From Humulus lupulus (Eukaryota; Streptophyta; Magnoliopsida; Rosales; Cannabaceae), in the NCBI RefSeq assembly GCF_963169125.1, contig NC_084797.1, forward strand, positions 101,271,868-101,335,867: DNA of 64,000 nt. The letters run 5' to 3'. Numbering within the stretch: position 1 is the first letter of the stretch; each line of letters starts with the position of its first letter. The position numbers were made by a program, and so were the translations under genes. This document shows, piece by piece, positions 32,772-44,400 of this stretch. Below the pieces are notes generated by a model, which was not told the origin of the DNA, did no database searches, and was given only the letters and a program-made list of their open reading frames with translations.

Positions 32772-35380
32772 TCAATTGTCGATGCCCTCATCGACAGACC
32801 GCTGGCCAAATCTTCCTGCTTCGACTCCTAAGCTCACTCCATGCTTCTTCCAAATCTTGAGTCTACACTAGCCCCTCTACCACTGTAGAACCACAAACTT
32901 GGTGGTGATCTCCCATGTCCACCCTTGGACTCGATCAAGGACCCCATGCCACCGTCGCCAGTCAGAATCCTCCCATGAAGTAGTACTGCTGCACTCGAAT
33001 ACTCCTTGCATACATGAACTTCTCCGAGTCCATGACGATGTCCCTCCAGTCAACCAAGCAGCCCTTGCAACACTAACCCCAAAGCCAACACATCTTTTGA
33101 TTGTTGCCTTCCCGCCAATCTTCCAATGCCTACTCTCTTATTGACAAGGAGGAAATTAAGGTGCACCCCCCTCAGGGTGAGGTTCGCAAACCAACCGTTC
33201 CCAACGGCACCTATGAAACATCCTTCCATTGAAGGCATGTCTCTCTTCAACGTGGCACTCATGCCAACTATAGCCTTTATGCAGTATCTAGTGCACCCTT
33301 GCACACAAACTTCACGAAGTAGTCTCTCAGACTTTTGGCCCTCCGGCCTTACTGCATACCCATGGCTTGATGCAAAATGGCCACTCCTGACCATAAGCAT
33401 AACTACTCCTCTGAGCTTCTACAATGTGGTCAGTGATCTAACATCATTCGAAACCACTACACTGCCTTCTGGCTCATGCTCATGCTGACTCTCAGCATCG
33501 TGCCTCAAGTTCTACCCCCAAATCAACCTTGCCTAACTCTAGACAGCATGTTGAATCTTGATCAACTTGACTGCACTTTACCTCACCCTTGAGGTCTGAA
33601 GTTGTCCCAATCCGCTATCTCCCTTCGGCATATGTTCTCTGAATCATTCGGCTTGTGTTCCCATTAACATGTGTTCCCATAAAACACTAAACATGTCCCA
33701 TAATATGCTGCAAAACCTGCCCAATCTTGATCTCAGCCTACGCCCATGCATACCGTTTATCTGCAGTTTCAATTGGTCACCTGACCTACTCGCATCAGTC
33801 ATGCATGTCTTCACACTGTACAACCCATCTGCTGTTGTGTTTCTCTCTAGATTCACACACCAAAACTGAACAAGTACCTTGACCCTTCGAACATATGAAT
33901 TAGTGGGCTCCCCCACTTCAACTTGGGAATAAATTCTCTTCTCGAGGTGTACCTCTCAAGGTATAGCTCGCAAGCTAACCGCTTTTCTCGTGCGGTCCCT
34001 CGTTCCATTTATCACTTTTGAAGATGATGTTGAACTAACGTCTCGGCCATTCTGACTCTTCGCTTCTCGACATCTCTATGTTGCCTTAGTACCTGAGTCT
34101 TGCTGACTTTCACCTTAAGTAAATGTTGCCCTAATGTTACCTTACTACTTGAGTCTTGACGACTTTCACCCTAGGTAATTGGCTTTGTCTCTGAGTCTCC
34201 CTGACTTTACATTCTGAACAACTAACGATCTCCATGATAACCCATGTCGATGCTTTTGTAATGGAACATTGGTATGCTATTTGGATGTTTGAACTGTGAA
34301 GGTCTCTCCCCCACTTCAACTGTTGGCGTCCTCGACAACTTGCCCACACGCAAGAATTCGTGTAGCACCATTGTCGATTCCCCTATGTGTGAGCTCTCCA
34401 CATAGCTATCCATCTTCCACATACTAGCATCTCGCCCCTCTGAGCAGCTTCTCTAGGCTTCTATGGTCACTAAGTCCCGATAGCAAGGCCCTCTGACCCA
34501 CATTTGAACTCAAGCACCATCTCCGCCTCCTTAAGCCTTCTTGTAGCACTAAGTTTCCTTGACGCAGCCCTCCAGCGCTCTCGAAACTCTAGTACTATTC
34601 TGACCACTGCGCGCGATCTACTCGACCCTGCTGGCCTTTGATGCATATATTCCATAACTCAGCATCTCCCATGATGCCACAATGTTTCCCACACCAGCTA
34701 ATCACTATGAGGTAACACGTTCCACTCAATTGTCTCGGCGCCTCCCTTCTTGGGTGAAACAAGATAACATGTAGACACCTCCTAGTACGACTGCCCTCTG
34801 ACAATCGCGGCCACGACCACCTTGGTCTCCATGTGATGCCATTTGGCACACAAGTAGCAACTGAAGCATTTCATGTTCATCTTTATCAGGTTTTCCAGAG
34901 CTATCCACTCTCGACCTCTGTCGTGACTGACAAGCGTCTGACGGTCACCGTTATGTTCCCACACCCTTGCGTACAAGTTGCCTTTTCAACAACAGCGCTC
35001 CGTGCGACTTACACTATCACTCACGCAAACCTGAACTAGTGAACCCAGCATAAAACCTTGACTTCTCGATCAAACAATTTCTCGTGTCAATGAGTTCCAA
35101 CTCTTTTGTAGCACCTCTCCACAATTGCACGTGGTTGTTGTCTTTCTAGAATTACTGAGCTTTGATTCGAAGTAACCATAACTTGTCCCCTCTCTAGGAT
35201 GTCCAGTATTCCCACGAAGAAGAGCAACCAAGTCTCATCCCGTCTCAGCCTACTGATCCTTTCTAGGTGACTAAAAGGCTCAACGACATCTGTCCAAGCA
35301 TCCAGACCTTTATGGTCCTTCAGCACGCCTACATCCTTTCTAGGATGGGCCAACTAGGTTCACCTCAACTTGAGATGAAC
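32772..35380 (-). other. Interior of element D: no recognisable gene
   Basis: About 2.6 kb between polypurine tract and primer site. The longest frames are about 116-120 codons (33050-33400 minus, 33126-33488 plus), and I see no gag or pol motif in them. It is C- and T-rich on the plus strand. The element needs proteins from another element. Confidence 0.75.
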
Positions 35381-35397
35381 CTGGCTCTGATACCAAC

Positions 35398-36566
35398 TGT
35401 CATGGGCTGACATTTTGACAGCGGCCCGTGCGGCACCTTGACTCCTCTGAGCCAAGCTCAGCCTTCCAACCATTGGAATAACAATGGGCACATTTTTTGT
35501 GCGACCGTGTGCCTTTGCACACTTCCGTCTCCCGAACAACTCTCGCCGAGTCATGCTCTTCAGCATCTATGAGTGCAATCATGCATCAAGGCTATCTAGC
35601 CAAGACACTCACACTGACCATTGGTTCTCACTATGGCAAGGCAAATCCCAACACCGAAGCTCACCCAGACATTCACAAGTCGAGGGAGCATGAGTGGCTA
35701 AGAGCCAACACCAAGCTGGCGTGCCAACACCTCCTATCATGTCCCATTCGATACTATCCGATTAGCTCACGTCACAGACCAAGGACTCTCATACGTCCAT
35801 GGTCCAATCATCAAGGCACCACACCATCATGCATGTTGGCAGGCCCTCGAGACTGGCTGCCAGACTAGTAACACACACTGGACTTCTGTCCTACTCAAGC
35901 ATAGTGCACCTTCTAATGCTTGCATGCTAACAAGTCCCACGAATGACTTCCCGTGTCATCTCGTGTCGAGATTCATGGCCATGGTGCACCACGACATCTC
36001 TCGAAGGTTTGGGCCACGTTCCATGCAAGCGGCATCCCGACAAGCCAAGGGAACCGTACCCTTAAACCTCTGGCAGCACACTTCGACGCACTACTGGGGC
36101 GGCCCGGTAATGTCCATGAGTACTCCCACTCATGGAGACATATGAGTCCCCTCGTGGTCCTCATATGCCCACCCTACTAGTCCTCCCAACTAGTAGTAGC
36201 TCACTTGACGCACCTGCGCCAAGGGGAGGTGGAGAGCTGACACCAGGTGCTCCCCCTACAAAGAGCCTTCTAAGCTTTTAGCCTTTTACCAGGAACATAT
36301 ATGATTTTTGCTTGGGGGACATATTTGGCTTCCAGCTCGCCAATTCTCCGAATCTCCCAAATCCGATCGTACCATTGCGTTCATTGACCCTTCAATATGG
36401 AACTTACCAAGTCCCGTCCATTTCCGGGCAATATTGAAGATATTTACGAAAATGCCACTGTCGTACAAACTAGGCATCAGCATGCTCACTAGCCTGCACC
36501 CTCGCGTGCGCATCTGACCGAGCACCATCCTAGCTTGTAACATGCCCTCAAGGCCAGCATGTTACG
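35398..36566 (-). repeat. 5' LTR of element D
   Basis: 1169 bp, from TGTCATGGGC to CATGTTACG on the plus strand. On the minus strand it is followed at once by the primer site. Confidence 0.88.
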
Positions 36567-37940
36567 CCCGCAACGCTTCAGGGGCACGCCGCGGCGCGCA
36601 TTGGATTCCAGGGAGGCCGAGCCTCTGGATTTAGAGGCAGGCCGCGACTCGGGTGTGAGGGGCCGCGACCCTTAAGGGGAATTTTGGCTTAAATGGGATT
36701 TTTATATTGGGAGCCTAACCATTTGGGCTCGGGATCGATTCTACTTCCTTGCTAAGTGGAATTCGATGTCCTAGAGGCTAAGATTTGGTATGGAAGCTTT
36801 TATCTACCTGTTGTTGATGGAATTTCCTTATTACGGTTGTGACTAGGTTTACACTAAAGGCTTGAATCAGGGATCGTACTTTTAGGCCATCATTAATAAC
36901 TCGAATACGGACCAAAGGTAAGAAAACTGCACCTGTTATGTGAATGCGTGATTAGAGCTTAGTCAAGGTGATGAACATGATTATAATTATGCTTGTGAAT
37001 ATCAGATTAGGTACATTGTAACATGCATAATTATGATTATGCTTATGACTGCTATGTGAATGTATTATAATGCATTGTGATTGTTGATAAGTATGCTATA
37101 TGAAACATGTGACTGTCTGTTATGACTGTGAAGCTTAGTTTATAAACTATGGTATTATTAGGGTGTTAAGTGGGGATCAACTAATTAGTTGAGAATATAA
37201 TAAGCTCTAGGAGACTCACCTTATTAGTTGAGAATCCCAAGGCTTCAGCTTATAAGTTGGAGGTACGTGGTGGCTTGACTTATAAGTCAAGGGCTTAAAG
37301 AACTTAGTTTATAAGCTAAGATTGGCATAATGCACATGGAGTGCAGGCCACCATGGCTGGGCCACCCTAGGAGTGCGACATGCACTTGACTGGCTCGAAT
37401 GCCAATAACTTGAAAGAAAGTGCAACATGCACTTGTGGGACCCTATGGTCTCCAATTAGGTTTGATGAATGTACTGGCTTCAGTTATTACTGTTTGATGG
37501 TTGTTTTATTTAGTGAACTGTTGATTATGTTTTCTTGCGGAGTCTTCTGGCTCACATGTGCTTTGTGGTGCAGGTAAAGGTAAGGAGAAGCTCAACCAGC
37601 CATGAGTCAGAGGGCATTAGAAGTGGTATGTACATATGCAGTCCGCTCGACCACCACGGCCGAGATGCGCAGAGGAACTAGGGTTAAACCCAGCTTTTGC
37701 CGCCTAGGTCAACTTATTGTGTACTATGAGTATTGTAATTAGTTTTTAAACTGATGTTTTTGGGATCCCATGTAAAGAACTTGTTTTTAACTTAATGGAA
37801 ATGTTTATGAGATGATCGAAAGTTTTAATACCCAAACCTTAGTGGCTTAATCACATGTTTACTCCAAATGACTTGTTAGCAAGTCCAGCACTAGTTTCAA
37901 AACACACCTGGTAATGGACCCTGATTAGCAGGGCATTACA

Positions 37941-39131
37941 AAGGCTCCCAGTGGCAAAAGATGGGAGATGGACAGGGTGAAGAACCTATTCCGGAACTAT
38001 CGCATGTTGTACACCCTGGAGAAACATTTGGGTGTGGAATCGACTCTCAGACTATTCTATAACCTCCTAGCCAGAAAAGAAGAAAAAGCCCACACCGCCA
38101 TGGGCGAATTTGGGGCCTGAAGCGTGGGCCACATCAGCGCGGGAGCCACTCTCCTGCTTCACGACTACTTTGCGCGATTCCTCAAGTTCGTGGGGATTGC
38201 GCTGTTCCAGCTCTTACCTCAAGCTTACCAACTGCTTGCGGGATGGCGCATTTTGTGTGTGGCGAAGGAAATCCCGGAGTCGACCCCTGCTGAGTTGTTG
38301 TACTTCTATAAGCTGGCGCCGCAGCTTAATGTCAAGGACAGGACCCTGGACGACTTCTACAGATTGAAGCCTCATGGCAATTACGCTGCCCCCACCAGTT
38401 CATGGAAGCACCCCCCGAATTTCAGACACTATTGGTTCATGACATCCAGGTTTCTCTTGAATAAGAACCCCACGCTGACATTGGACTTCCAGCGAGTGCG
38501 TACGTAGCTTCCCGTTTCCTAGTTTAATTCTGTTTTTTGATTTTTTATTACCCACTTTCAACTTACTGCCCTGGATGACAGGACCCTATGCCCAAACTAC
38601 CATCACCCAGTCGATCCATGACCGGAGGAAGTTCTACTCCACACTAAGCGCGGAGGACCTGGACGTAGGGGCTACGTTAACACCGACAACCTACGAGTTG
38701 TCGGGATGCTGGCGACAAACCAGACGATCGTGGCCCCTAGCCTGCGGGGGATACAATGCGAGAAAGATCGAGCCTTGAGGGAGGAACTGTCTCTCAAACA
38801 TATCAAGGTCGTGGTAGGCGCATCCCTGGCAGACTCGGCGAAAAGGAAGAGGGAACAGGCTTAGCAAAAGGAGAGGGCCGCCTCCGAGGAGCTAGAAGCC
38901 CTTTTTGACTAGGCTCAACTAAACACGGGGGCTCCAGGGGCTAGTGTATCAGGGCGAGGTAATTCACCTTTTCTTTTGACTTATGCTCCCCATTTTGGGG
39001 ACTTAGTTAAGGATAGACTAGTTTGTCGAGGCCCCCTGTTCAGGGCCGATGGAGAAATGAGACCTTCATCCCCCATCACTGTAGACCCGGAGACTCTCAT
39101 GTACTCGTCCGGGTTCCTTCAATATGGCAAC
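37941..39131 (+). pseudogene. aORF-I, 5' part: antisense gene of Tat element I
   Basis: The frame from 37941 reads MDRVKNLFRNYRMLYTLEKH, then past TGA 38118-38120 GAWxVGHI-like sequence and the globular domain LLLHDYFARFLKFVGI, LPQAYQLLAGWRILCVAKEI and ELLYFYKLAPQLNVKDRTL. This corresponds to the Transposase_28-like domain of aORF-B and aORF-J. A predicted intron separates the exon ending near 38505 from one starting at 38582 (SIHDRRKFYSTLSAEDLD). A frameshift at about 38670 leads into LRGIQCEKDRALREELSLKH. Coding resumes at about 39020 up to LMYSSGFLQYGN, where element G is inserted. Its function is unknown. Confidence 0.72.
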
Positions 39132-41428
39132 TGTAACGACCCAAATTCGCTATTAAGGCTTAAGGGCCTTGATTAGTGTGCCAGGAGGGCAGGTTGGGAT
39201 TTATGTGTGATTTTATGAATTTAATGCATGGTTATGGTTTAAAGCATGTTATTTGGCTATTTTTTTAACTGGGATGCATGGCTATGTTTACCAGTATGCA
39301 TGTAGGCCCGGATCGTGTTAGAAGGGCATAATTGTAATTTTGGCCATGTTGGGCATAACTGTATTGATATGTGATAATTGTATTCTGTGAATTGTACCAC
39401 GTGGGTGTGGTTGTATTATTGTGATGCACGTGCCGAGACGGTCCTAGAGAGCTAGTTAACTTCAGAGTCACAACGGGATTTCTATACCCGGCTCGGGAGG
39501 AGCCTAGGGGTTCCTCGGGAATTTTACGGTTAAGTAGAGATTTAGCGGGTAATGGTTATTGGAGATTTAGTAACCTGGGTAACCATTAGTTACTGCTGAG
39601 AGTAACAAGTTTTAGAAAGAAAATGGTAGAAATGAAATAGAAATGAAAAGACTTAAGTACCCTTGAGGTTTAGGTGGGAAAGGATAGGCAAGGAGGGGCA
39701 AAATGGTCATTTGGTTGGGAATTAGATAAATGGCAGTTGGTTTTATGGGGTACACGGTTTGGGGCTTAACCATTTTGGTCTTGATAGAGTTTGAAGAGAA
39801 GAGAAAAGAGAGGGAAAAGCTAGGGCATGAGGAAGAAGAAGAAGAAGAAGAGAAGGAGAAGTTGGAGACCTAGGAGATGAAGGAAGCTTAGGGATGGATT
39901 CTCCATATGAGGTAAGGAATTTTATACACATTTAAGGCCTGATTATGTTATGGGTTAAGAATTTGAGCATGGGTTAAGTTTGATGTTTGAGATTTTATTT
40001 TTCTGAAATTGAAATCAAGGATGTGGATTTTGGGGATTTGATTGGGTGTTTAGATGTCTTTGGTGATGTTATGGGTTGTTGGATGGTTTATTTGGAGTCT
40101 TGAATTGGTTTTGGGGCTTGGGTGTGAGTTTGGGTTGATTTGGGAAGGTTTTAGCTCGGAGAAAACGCAGGAGAAAACCCAGAATTCTGGGTCTGCGAAG
40201 GCGTGCCGCGACACACGTTTTTCGTGCCGCGGCAAGGGAGCCTCTGACTGATGGGTGTCGCGGCACAAGGATGTGGTGCCGTGACACAAGGCAAATTTCA
40301 GGGCATCATTTTTAGGCAATTTTAGGCCTTTGCTCCGGGGGTTCGGGGGATGTCTCCGGGGTGTTATTTTAAGGTTTTAGAGGCCCCGGGAGTGTGGGAT
40401 TGGTCCCGAGAAGTGGTTTTGGGTTGATTAGTAATGAGGGATGTTTCTTGTGTGTTGTGACTAGGTTCTTTGAGAGGCTCGTGCTAGAGGACCGTGCTCG
40501 CGGCTTTAGTGCATCAGGAGGCTCGGAATGCAGGTAAGAAAACTATAGCACCCGTGAATAGGGCATGGCCCTAGATTGTATTATGTGCAAATGTTTAACC
40601 TTAAATGAATCATGATGTGTGTGAATGATTATTTCAAATGTACTATATGTGTGATTATTATGAAATGAACGGCAAGGGCCGAGTACGGCGTAGGCCGGGG
40701 CGGCCGTGGGCCGTGTACGGCGTAGGCCGGGGCGGCCGTGGGCCGAGTACGGCGTAGGCCGGGGCGGCCGTGAGCCGAAAGTAACACCTAGCACATGGGA
40801 TGCTATAGTCAGGGCGGGGCCCGGTGGATACATGTGTTATGCTATATTCAGGGTGGGACCCAAGGGATACACGAGTTATCCTCGCGGTGAGAACCGATAC
40901 CCCAGGGCTTTGGTAAGGTCTTTGGGGCGGCATGGCCGTGTTTGCTTAGTCTAATGGTTGACTTGTTTATTTGAGGATTATCTGTTATGATAAACTGTAT
41001 ACATTGCATATGTTATATTTTGCATGAGTTTTCTTGCTGGGCTTCGGCTCACAGGTGCTCTGTGTTGCAGGTAGGGCAATGACTGAGTCAACCAACCATG
41101 AGTACGGAGAGCGTGAAGCGACGCGTACATGTTTGGCCTGCCCGACTGCTTTGGTTGGGGGTTTATTTGAAATTGGCTGTAATAATCTATGATTTTATAA
41201 CTGATCTACTATAAACTTATTTCAAGATGTAAATAGTTTTCAATCCTTATTTTTGGGATCCCAATTGTTTAATACTAGAAGTTTTTATTGAGTCAACGCA
41301 TTTTCAAAGATTACAGCCTTAACTTTTATTAGTCACACTTTTGCTTCAAAACCTCAGTTAGCGAGTTCATTGCACTGTTATGTCTTAAAACTCACTTAGT
41401 AACGGCTCTAAGGAAGTAGGGCGTTACA
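39132..41428 (+). repeat. 5' LTR of element G (2297 bp)
   Basis: TGTAACGACCC to GGGCGTTACA. It is 64 bp longer than the 3' LTR. The difference is explained by one more 32-bp tandem unit near 40678-40773, 10 bp near 40131, 21 bp near 40268 and a single base near 40800. Substitutions between the LTRs are few. Confidence 0.92.
40678..40773. repeat. 32-bp GC-rich tandem repeat, 3 copies (2 in the other LTR)
   Basis: Unit GGCCGAGTACGGCGTAGGCC followed by GGGGCGGCCGTG occurs three times here and twice at 47400-47463 in the 3' LTR. Such copy-number change between LTRs of one element arose after insertion or during reverse transcription. Confidence 0.88.
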
Positions 41429-41430
41429 AC

Positions 41431-41443
41431 TTGGTATCAGAGC
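41431..41443 (+). other. Primer-binding site of element G (tRNA-Met type)
   Basis: TTGGTATCAGAGC two bases after the 5' LTR end at 41428. The same site is found in C, D and K. Confidence 0.88.
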
Positions 41444-44400
41444 GAGCCAAGGTTTATTGGTTCTGGAGATCGACCGAACATGTACGCTCGCTGTCTGTGA
41501 CAAGCTCGACTCAGGATTGGTTGGTGTGATTGATTGATATGCTGAATATATGTTTGAATGCCCTGTTTGCCTGTTTACTTATATGGAGCATGAGGAATGA
41601 GATAACATATGCATGAGATACTGATAGGGCCTGGTCCTTGACTATTGCATGTTGGGATTGATGCATGCTGAATAATACTATTATGCATATGGATGAATAT
41701 TGGCATAATGGTTCGCATATTGAGTGTATGTGGTTAATTTTCTAGATTTAATTCATTAGTTATATCTGTTTATTGGCTTGTATGAAGCATGGTGAGTATG
41801 GTTATACTTAGTGATGATAGAATCTGGTAGCTAAATGTATATGCTTGTGTGTGCATTATACCTGTGGATGTTCGGATCTAGTTGTGAGTTGGTTCCGGGT
41901 ATGAACCTCTGAGTTCAGGAGTTTGGTCGGTTTCGACGGATGAACTCGAGTTGTTGGTTCCTAGAAGGGTTTGGGGACCTGATATTGTGTTGAAAGGGGG
42001 GTTTTTAGATATAAGTTGGAGTTGAGATCTCCAGTTACCCCTGAGAGTAGCAGCAGAGGGTCACTAGTGTGTGGGTAGCTGTGGAGTTGTTAGTTGAGAC
42101 GGGATAGAAGAACAGCGAATTTCTCTGGGGAAATAGCTGATTTTTATGCTTTAACAGTAAAGGTGACCAGTGTTGGTTTACTGTGAGGTATGGACAGATA
42201 AATGTATTATATGAGAGGTTTAAGGGGTGTTATCCTCGGGTTTTGAGGAGAGCTCGAGTTGGCAAGGGATTTATCAATAAACGAGCAGAGTTAATTCCAC
42301 CCTTGGTTAAGAGGATGAGAGATCCTGATTAGAGGGTTGTGTTAAATGTTGAGGCAGGGAGATGCCTGGAATTGGTACTCGGGCTGAGGTACTGGCTTAA
42401 TGGGTTGGGAAGGACCTAGATGATGAAAGGTTAGAAGAGATTTTAAAGACATGATTTGCACCATGGAGACTGGTGGGCTTATAAGTTTGGTTTGGACTGT
42501 TGGGGGTAACAACAGTGTAAATCAAGGGGTTTGGTGATTTGGGTAATTCATTTCGGAAAGTTATACTGATGGATGTATCCGGAATTGATGGCGACCCATT
42601 TAAGGATTTAAGATCGGGAATAGTCTAAGGTATTTGGGCTGCTCTGAGGTATGAGTTTATCGTCTGCATGTGGATGGCGGAGAGGGCCATGTTGTTTGAG
42701 GAACTGATGGTTGATGATTAGAGCATGAGTGCTAGAGCCGCATCGGCGGTGCTTCCTTTGATGGAATTAGTAAAGATAGATTCGTGATAATCAAGTTGAA
42801 AGAACCCCGGATAGTGTTGTGGCTTCTGGATTGCCAAGAAAAAGGGGAAAAGTCTGACTGATAAGACGGTACTTTTGTTGATAGAACGCAGTGAGGTCGA
42901 ATTCTCAATTATGAGGTAAAAGGACTCCAGACAGTGCTTGGGCACCTAGATTGAGATTGGAAAGAAGCCTGATCGAAAAGGTAGTTATCGAGATGGCGAC
43001 AGGAACCAGGAGGTTAATTGGTATGCACATGAGGAAGAGGATGCCACCTGAGAGGAGGCCAGGTGAGGGCATGAATTCTACGTATAATGACTCGAGATGT
43101 TAGGATGGATTTCCCATGGTGCGGGAAACGGAGAACTGGAATGCATCGATACATTCGAGGTTCGAGGCTGAGTCCTCAAGGATGAGTATTTAACTGACGA
43201 GCTTATGCTTTGGACATGTAACGAACTGGAAGGGCTCGGTGTTGGGAATGTTCCGAGAGGGAGATGGACATAGAGAGGTTGCCTCAAAGGTGCCATTTGA
43301 GAGGCCGAGGACAGTAATACTTATTGAGAAGGAATTAGAAACTCTGGCAGATGAATTGTTGAGGATATTATCTGGAGTACGTAAAGGAGACAGAGCTAAT
43401 CAGTGGGAAAATTACGTGGGTATGTAAAGAAAGATTTAGGGGATACTTCAAGGTCAGACTACATATAGGATCGGTATAAGGAATGTTGTAAAAGACGGTT
43501 TTGGCTGACAGAAAGTCTATTGAAGCGATCGAAGGAATCTGAGCCTGGTGTAGCCAGTGTGCTATACTGCGGGGGTTGTTGGCATCGTCGGGTTAGAACA
43601 AAAGTTTAATGTTGGATACAAGATGGGACGATGTCCCCAAGAGTTGATCTATGACCTGGTTATTACCAGTTGGAAACCAAGGATAAAGACTTTTCGTGAA
43701 TTGATTAGGTTGCACCGGGTAGGGTGTGAGGAATTGGTAACAAGGATTCTGGAACTGTTCAAGCTGCAGCAGCACAGGTAAATTCTTTAGGTGGAGAATG
43801 CGTGAACGGTATGGGCAAGTCCCCTTCAAGATCACGAGCAGTGCATGTGGATTACTCCCAGACGGAAATGGTGAGCAACTGATTATTATGCTGAAGACGT
43901 TAGTACCCAGAAGGCGGTGTCTCAGGTAAGGTTCTACGGAGTGTTAGTTTGGGAGTCGTCAAGAGTATTCAGAATAGAGCTACAAGAAGAAAGGACAGGT
44001 ATGAGGAGATTTGATTTGAAGCCGCAAAGAAGCTAATGAAGAACATCCGAAGAATTGAAGGCATAACAAGACTGGTAAGCGCGTCATCTACTGCATAAGC
44101 ACCTCCAAAGATTACTACATCAGAGATGAGAAGAACAGTAAAGTTTGAGGTGAGACGGACTGAGTGGTGTCAAATCAGAAAGAAATTCAGAAGACAAGGT
44201 AAGATTTGATTGGTTACGGACGATGATGGAATTTGCGTGTGTTTTGGTTAAGTAAAGAGTGATTTCATAAAGGACCTGATCTATGGTAAGGTTATGAAAA
44301 TGTGGGAGTGCATCACGGGTTGGGCACGTCCAGGATTAAATTGATGCGAGGATGGATTAAACCTTGCGGGAGGCGACAGAATGGATCATGGTTGATGCAC

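Larger units (their letters stand above)
31586..36566 (-). mobile_element. Element D: non-coding LTR retrotransposon (LARD-like) in the 3' LTR of C
   Basis: LTRs of about 1.17 kb at 31586-32759 and 35398-36566 start (minus strand) TGTAACATGC and end GTGACA or ATGACA. On the minus strand the primer site TTGGTATCAGAGCCAG (plus about 35381-35396) follows the right LTR, and polypurine tract AGTAGGGGAGAG (plus 32760-32771) precedes the left LTR. The structure is therefore complete. The last base of the right LTR appears changed, and the 5-bp flanks do not match clearly, so no duplication is claimed. Confidence 0.88.
17758..37940 (+). mobile_element. Element C: Tekay-like chromovirus (Ty3/gypsy), LTRs full of later insertions
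   Basis: On the plus strand the order is 5' LTR (17758-25353 with insertions), tRNA-Met primer site, gag, protease, RT, RNase H, integrase and chromodomain (25973-30533), polypurine tract, 3' LTR (30571-37940 with insertion D). Removing insertions gives an LTR of about 2.39 kb. The 5' LTR starts at a point corresponding to 30760 of the 3' LTR, so its first 189 bp are missing. The right flank (37941 onward) is the antisense gene of Tat element I. No target duplication can be tested because the left flank was lost. Confidence 0.92.
30571..37940 (+). repeat. 3' LTR of element C (split by element D)
   Basis: LTR sequence occupies 30571-31585 and 36567-37940, about 2.39 kb net, starting TGTAACATCC and ending GGGCATTACA. 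It supplies the 189 bp missing from the 5' LTR and shows the site free of H, K and E. It matches the 5' LTR well but with many substitutions. Confidence 0.9.

Noticed and set aside
33050..33488. 116- and 120-codon frames in element D as genes
   Set aside because: Overlapping frames on opposite strands, no motif, no start context; best seen as chance.
36567..36571. Target duplication for element D
   Set aside because: Flanks TGCGG (31581-31585) and CCCGC do not match, and the last LTR base is changed; shifting the border gives only weak similarity.
38124..38507. Independent 127-codon gene with a hydrophobic N-terminus, possibly membrane-bound
   Set aside because: The hydrophobic part aligns with the globular domain of aORF-B and aORF-J, and the frame extends upstream to 37941 across a single stop.
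43239..43781. Short frames (62 and 74 codons) in the interior of G as remnants of gag-pol
   Set aside because: I compared them by eye with the gag, RT and integrase motifs of C and saw no match. A profile search would be decisive.
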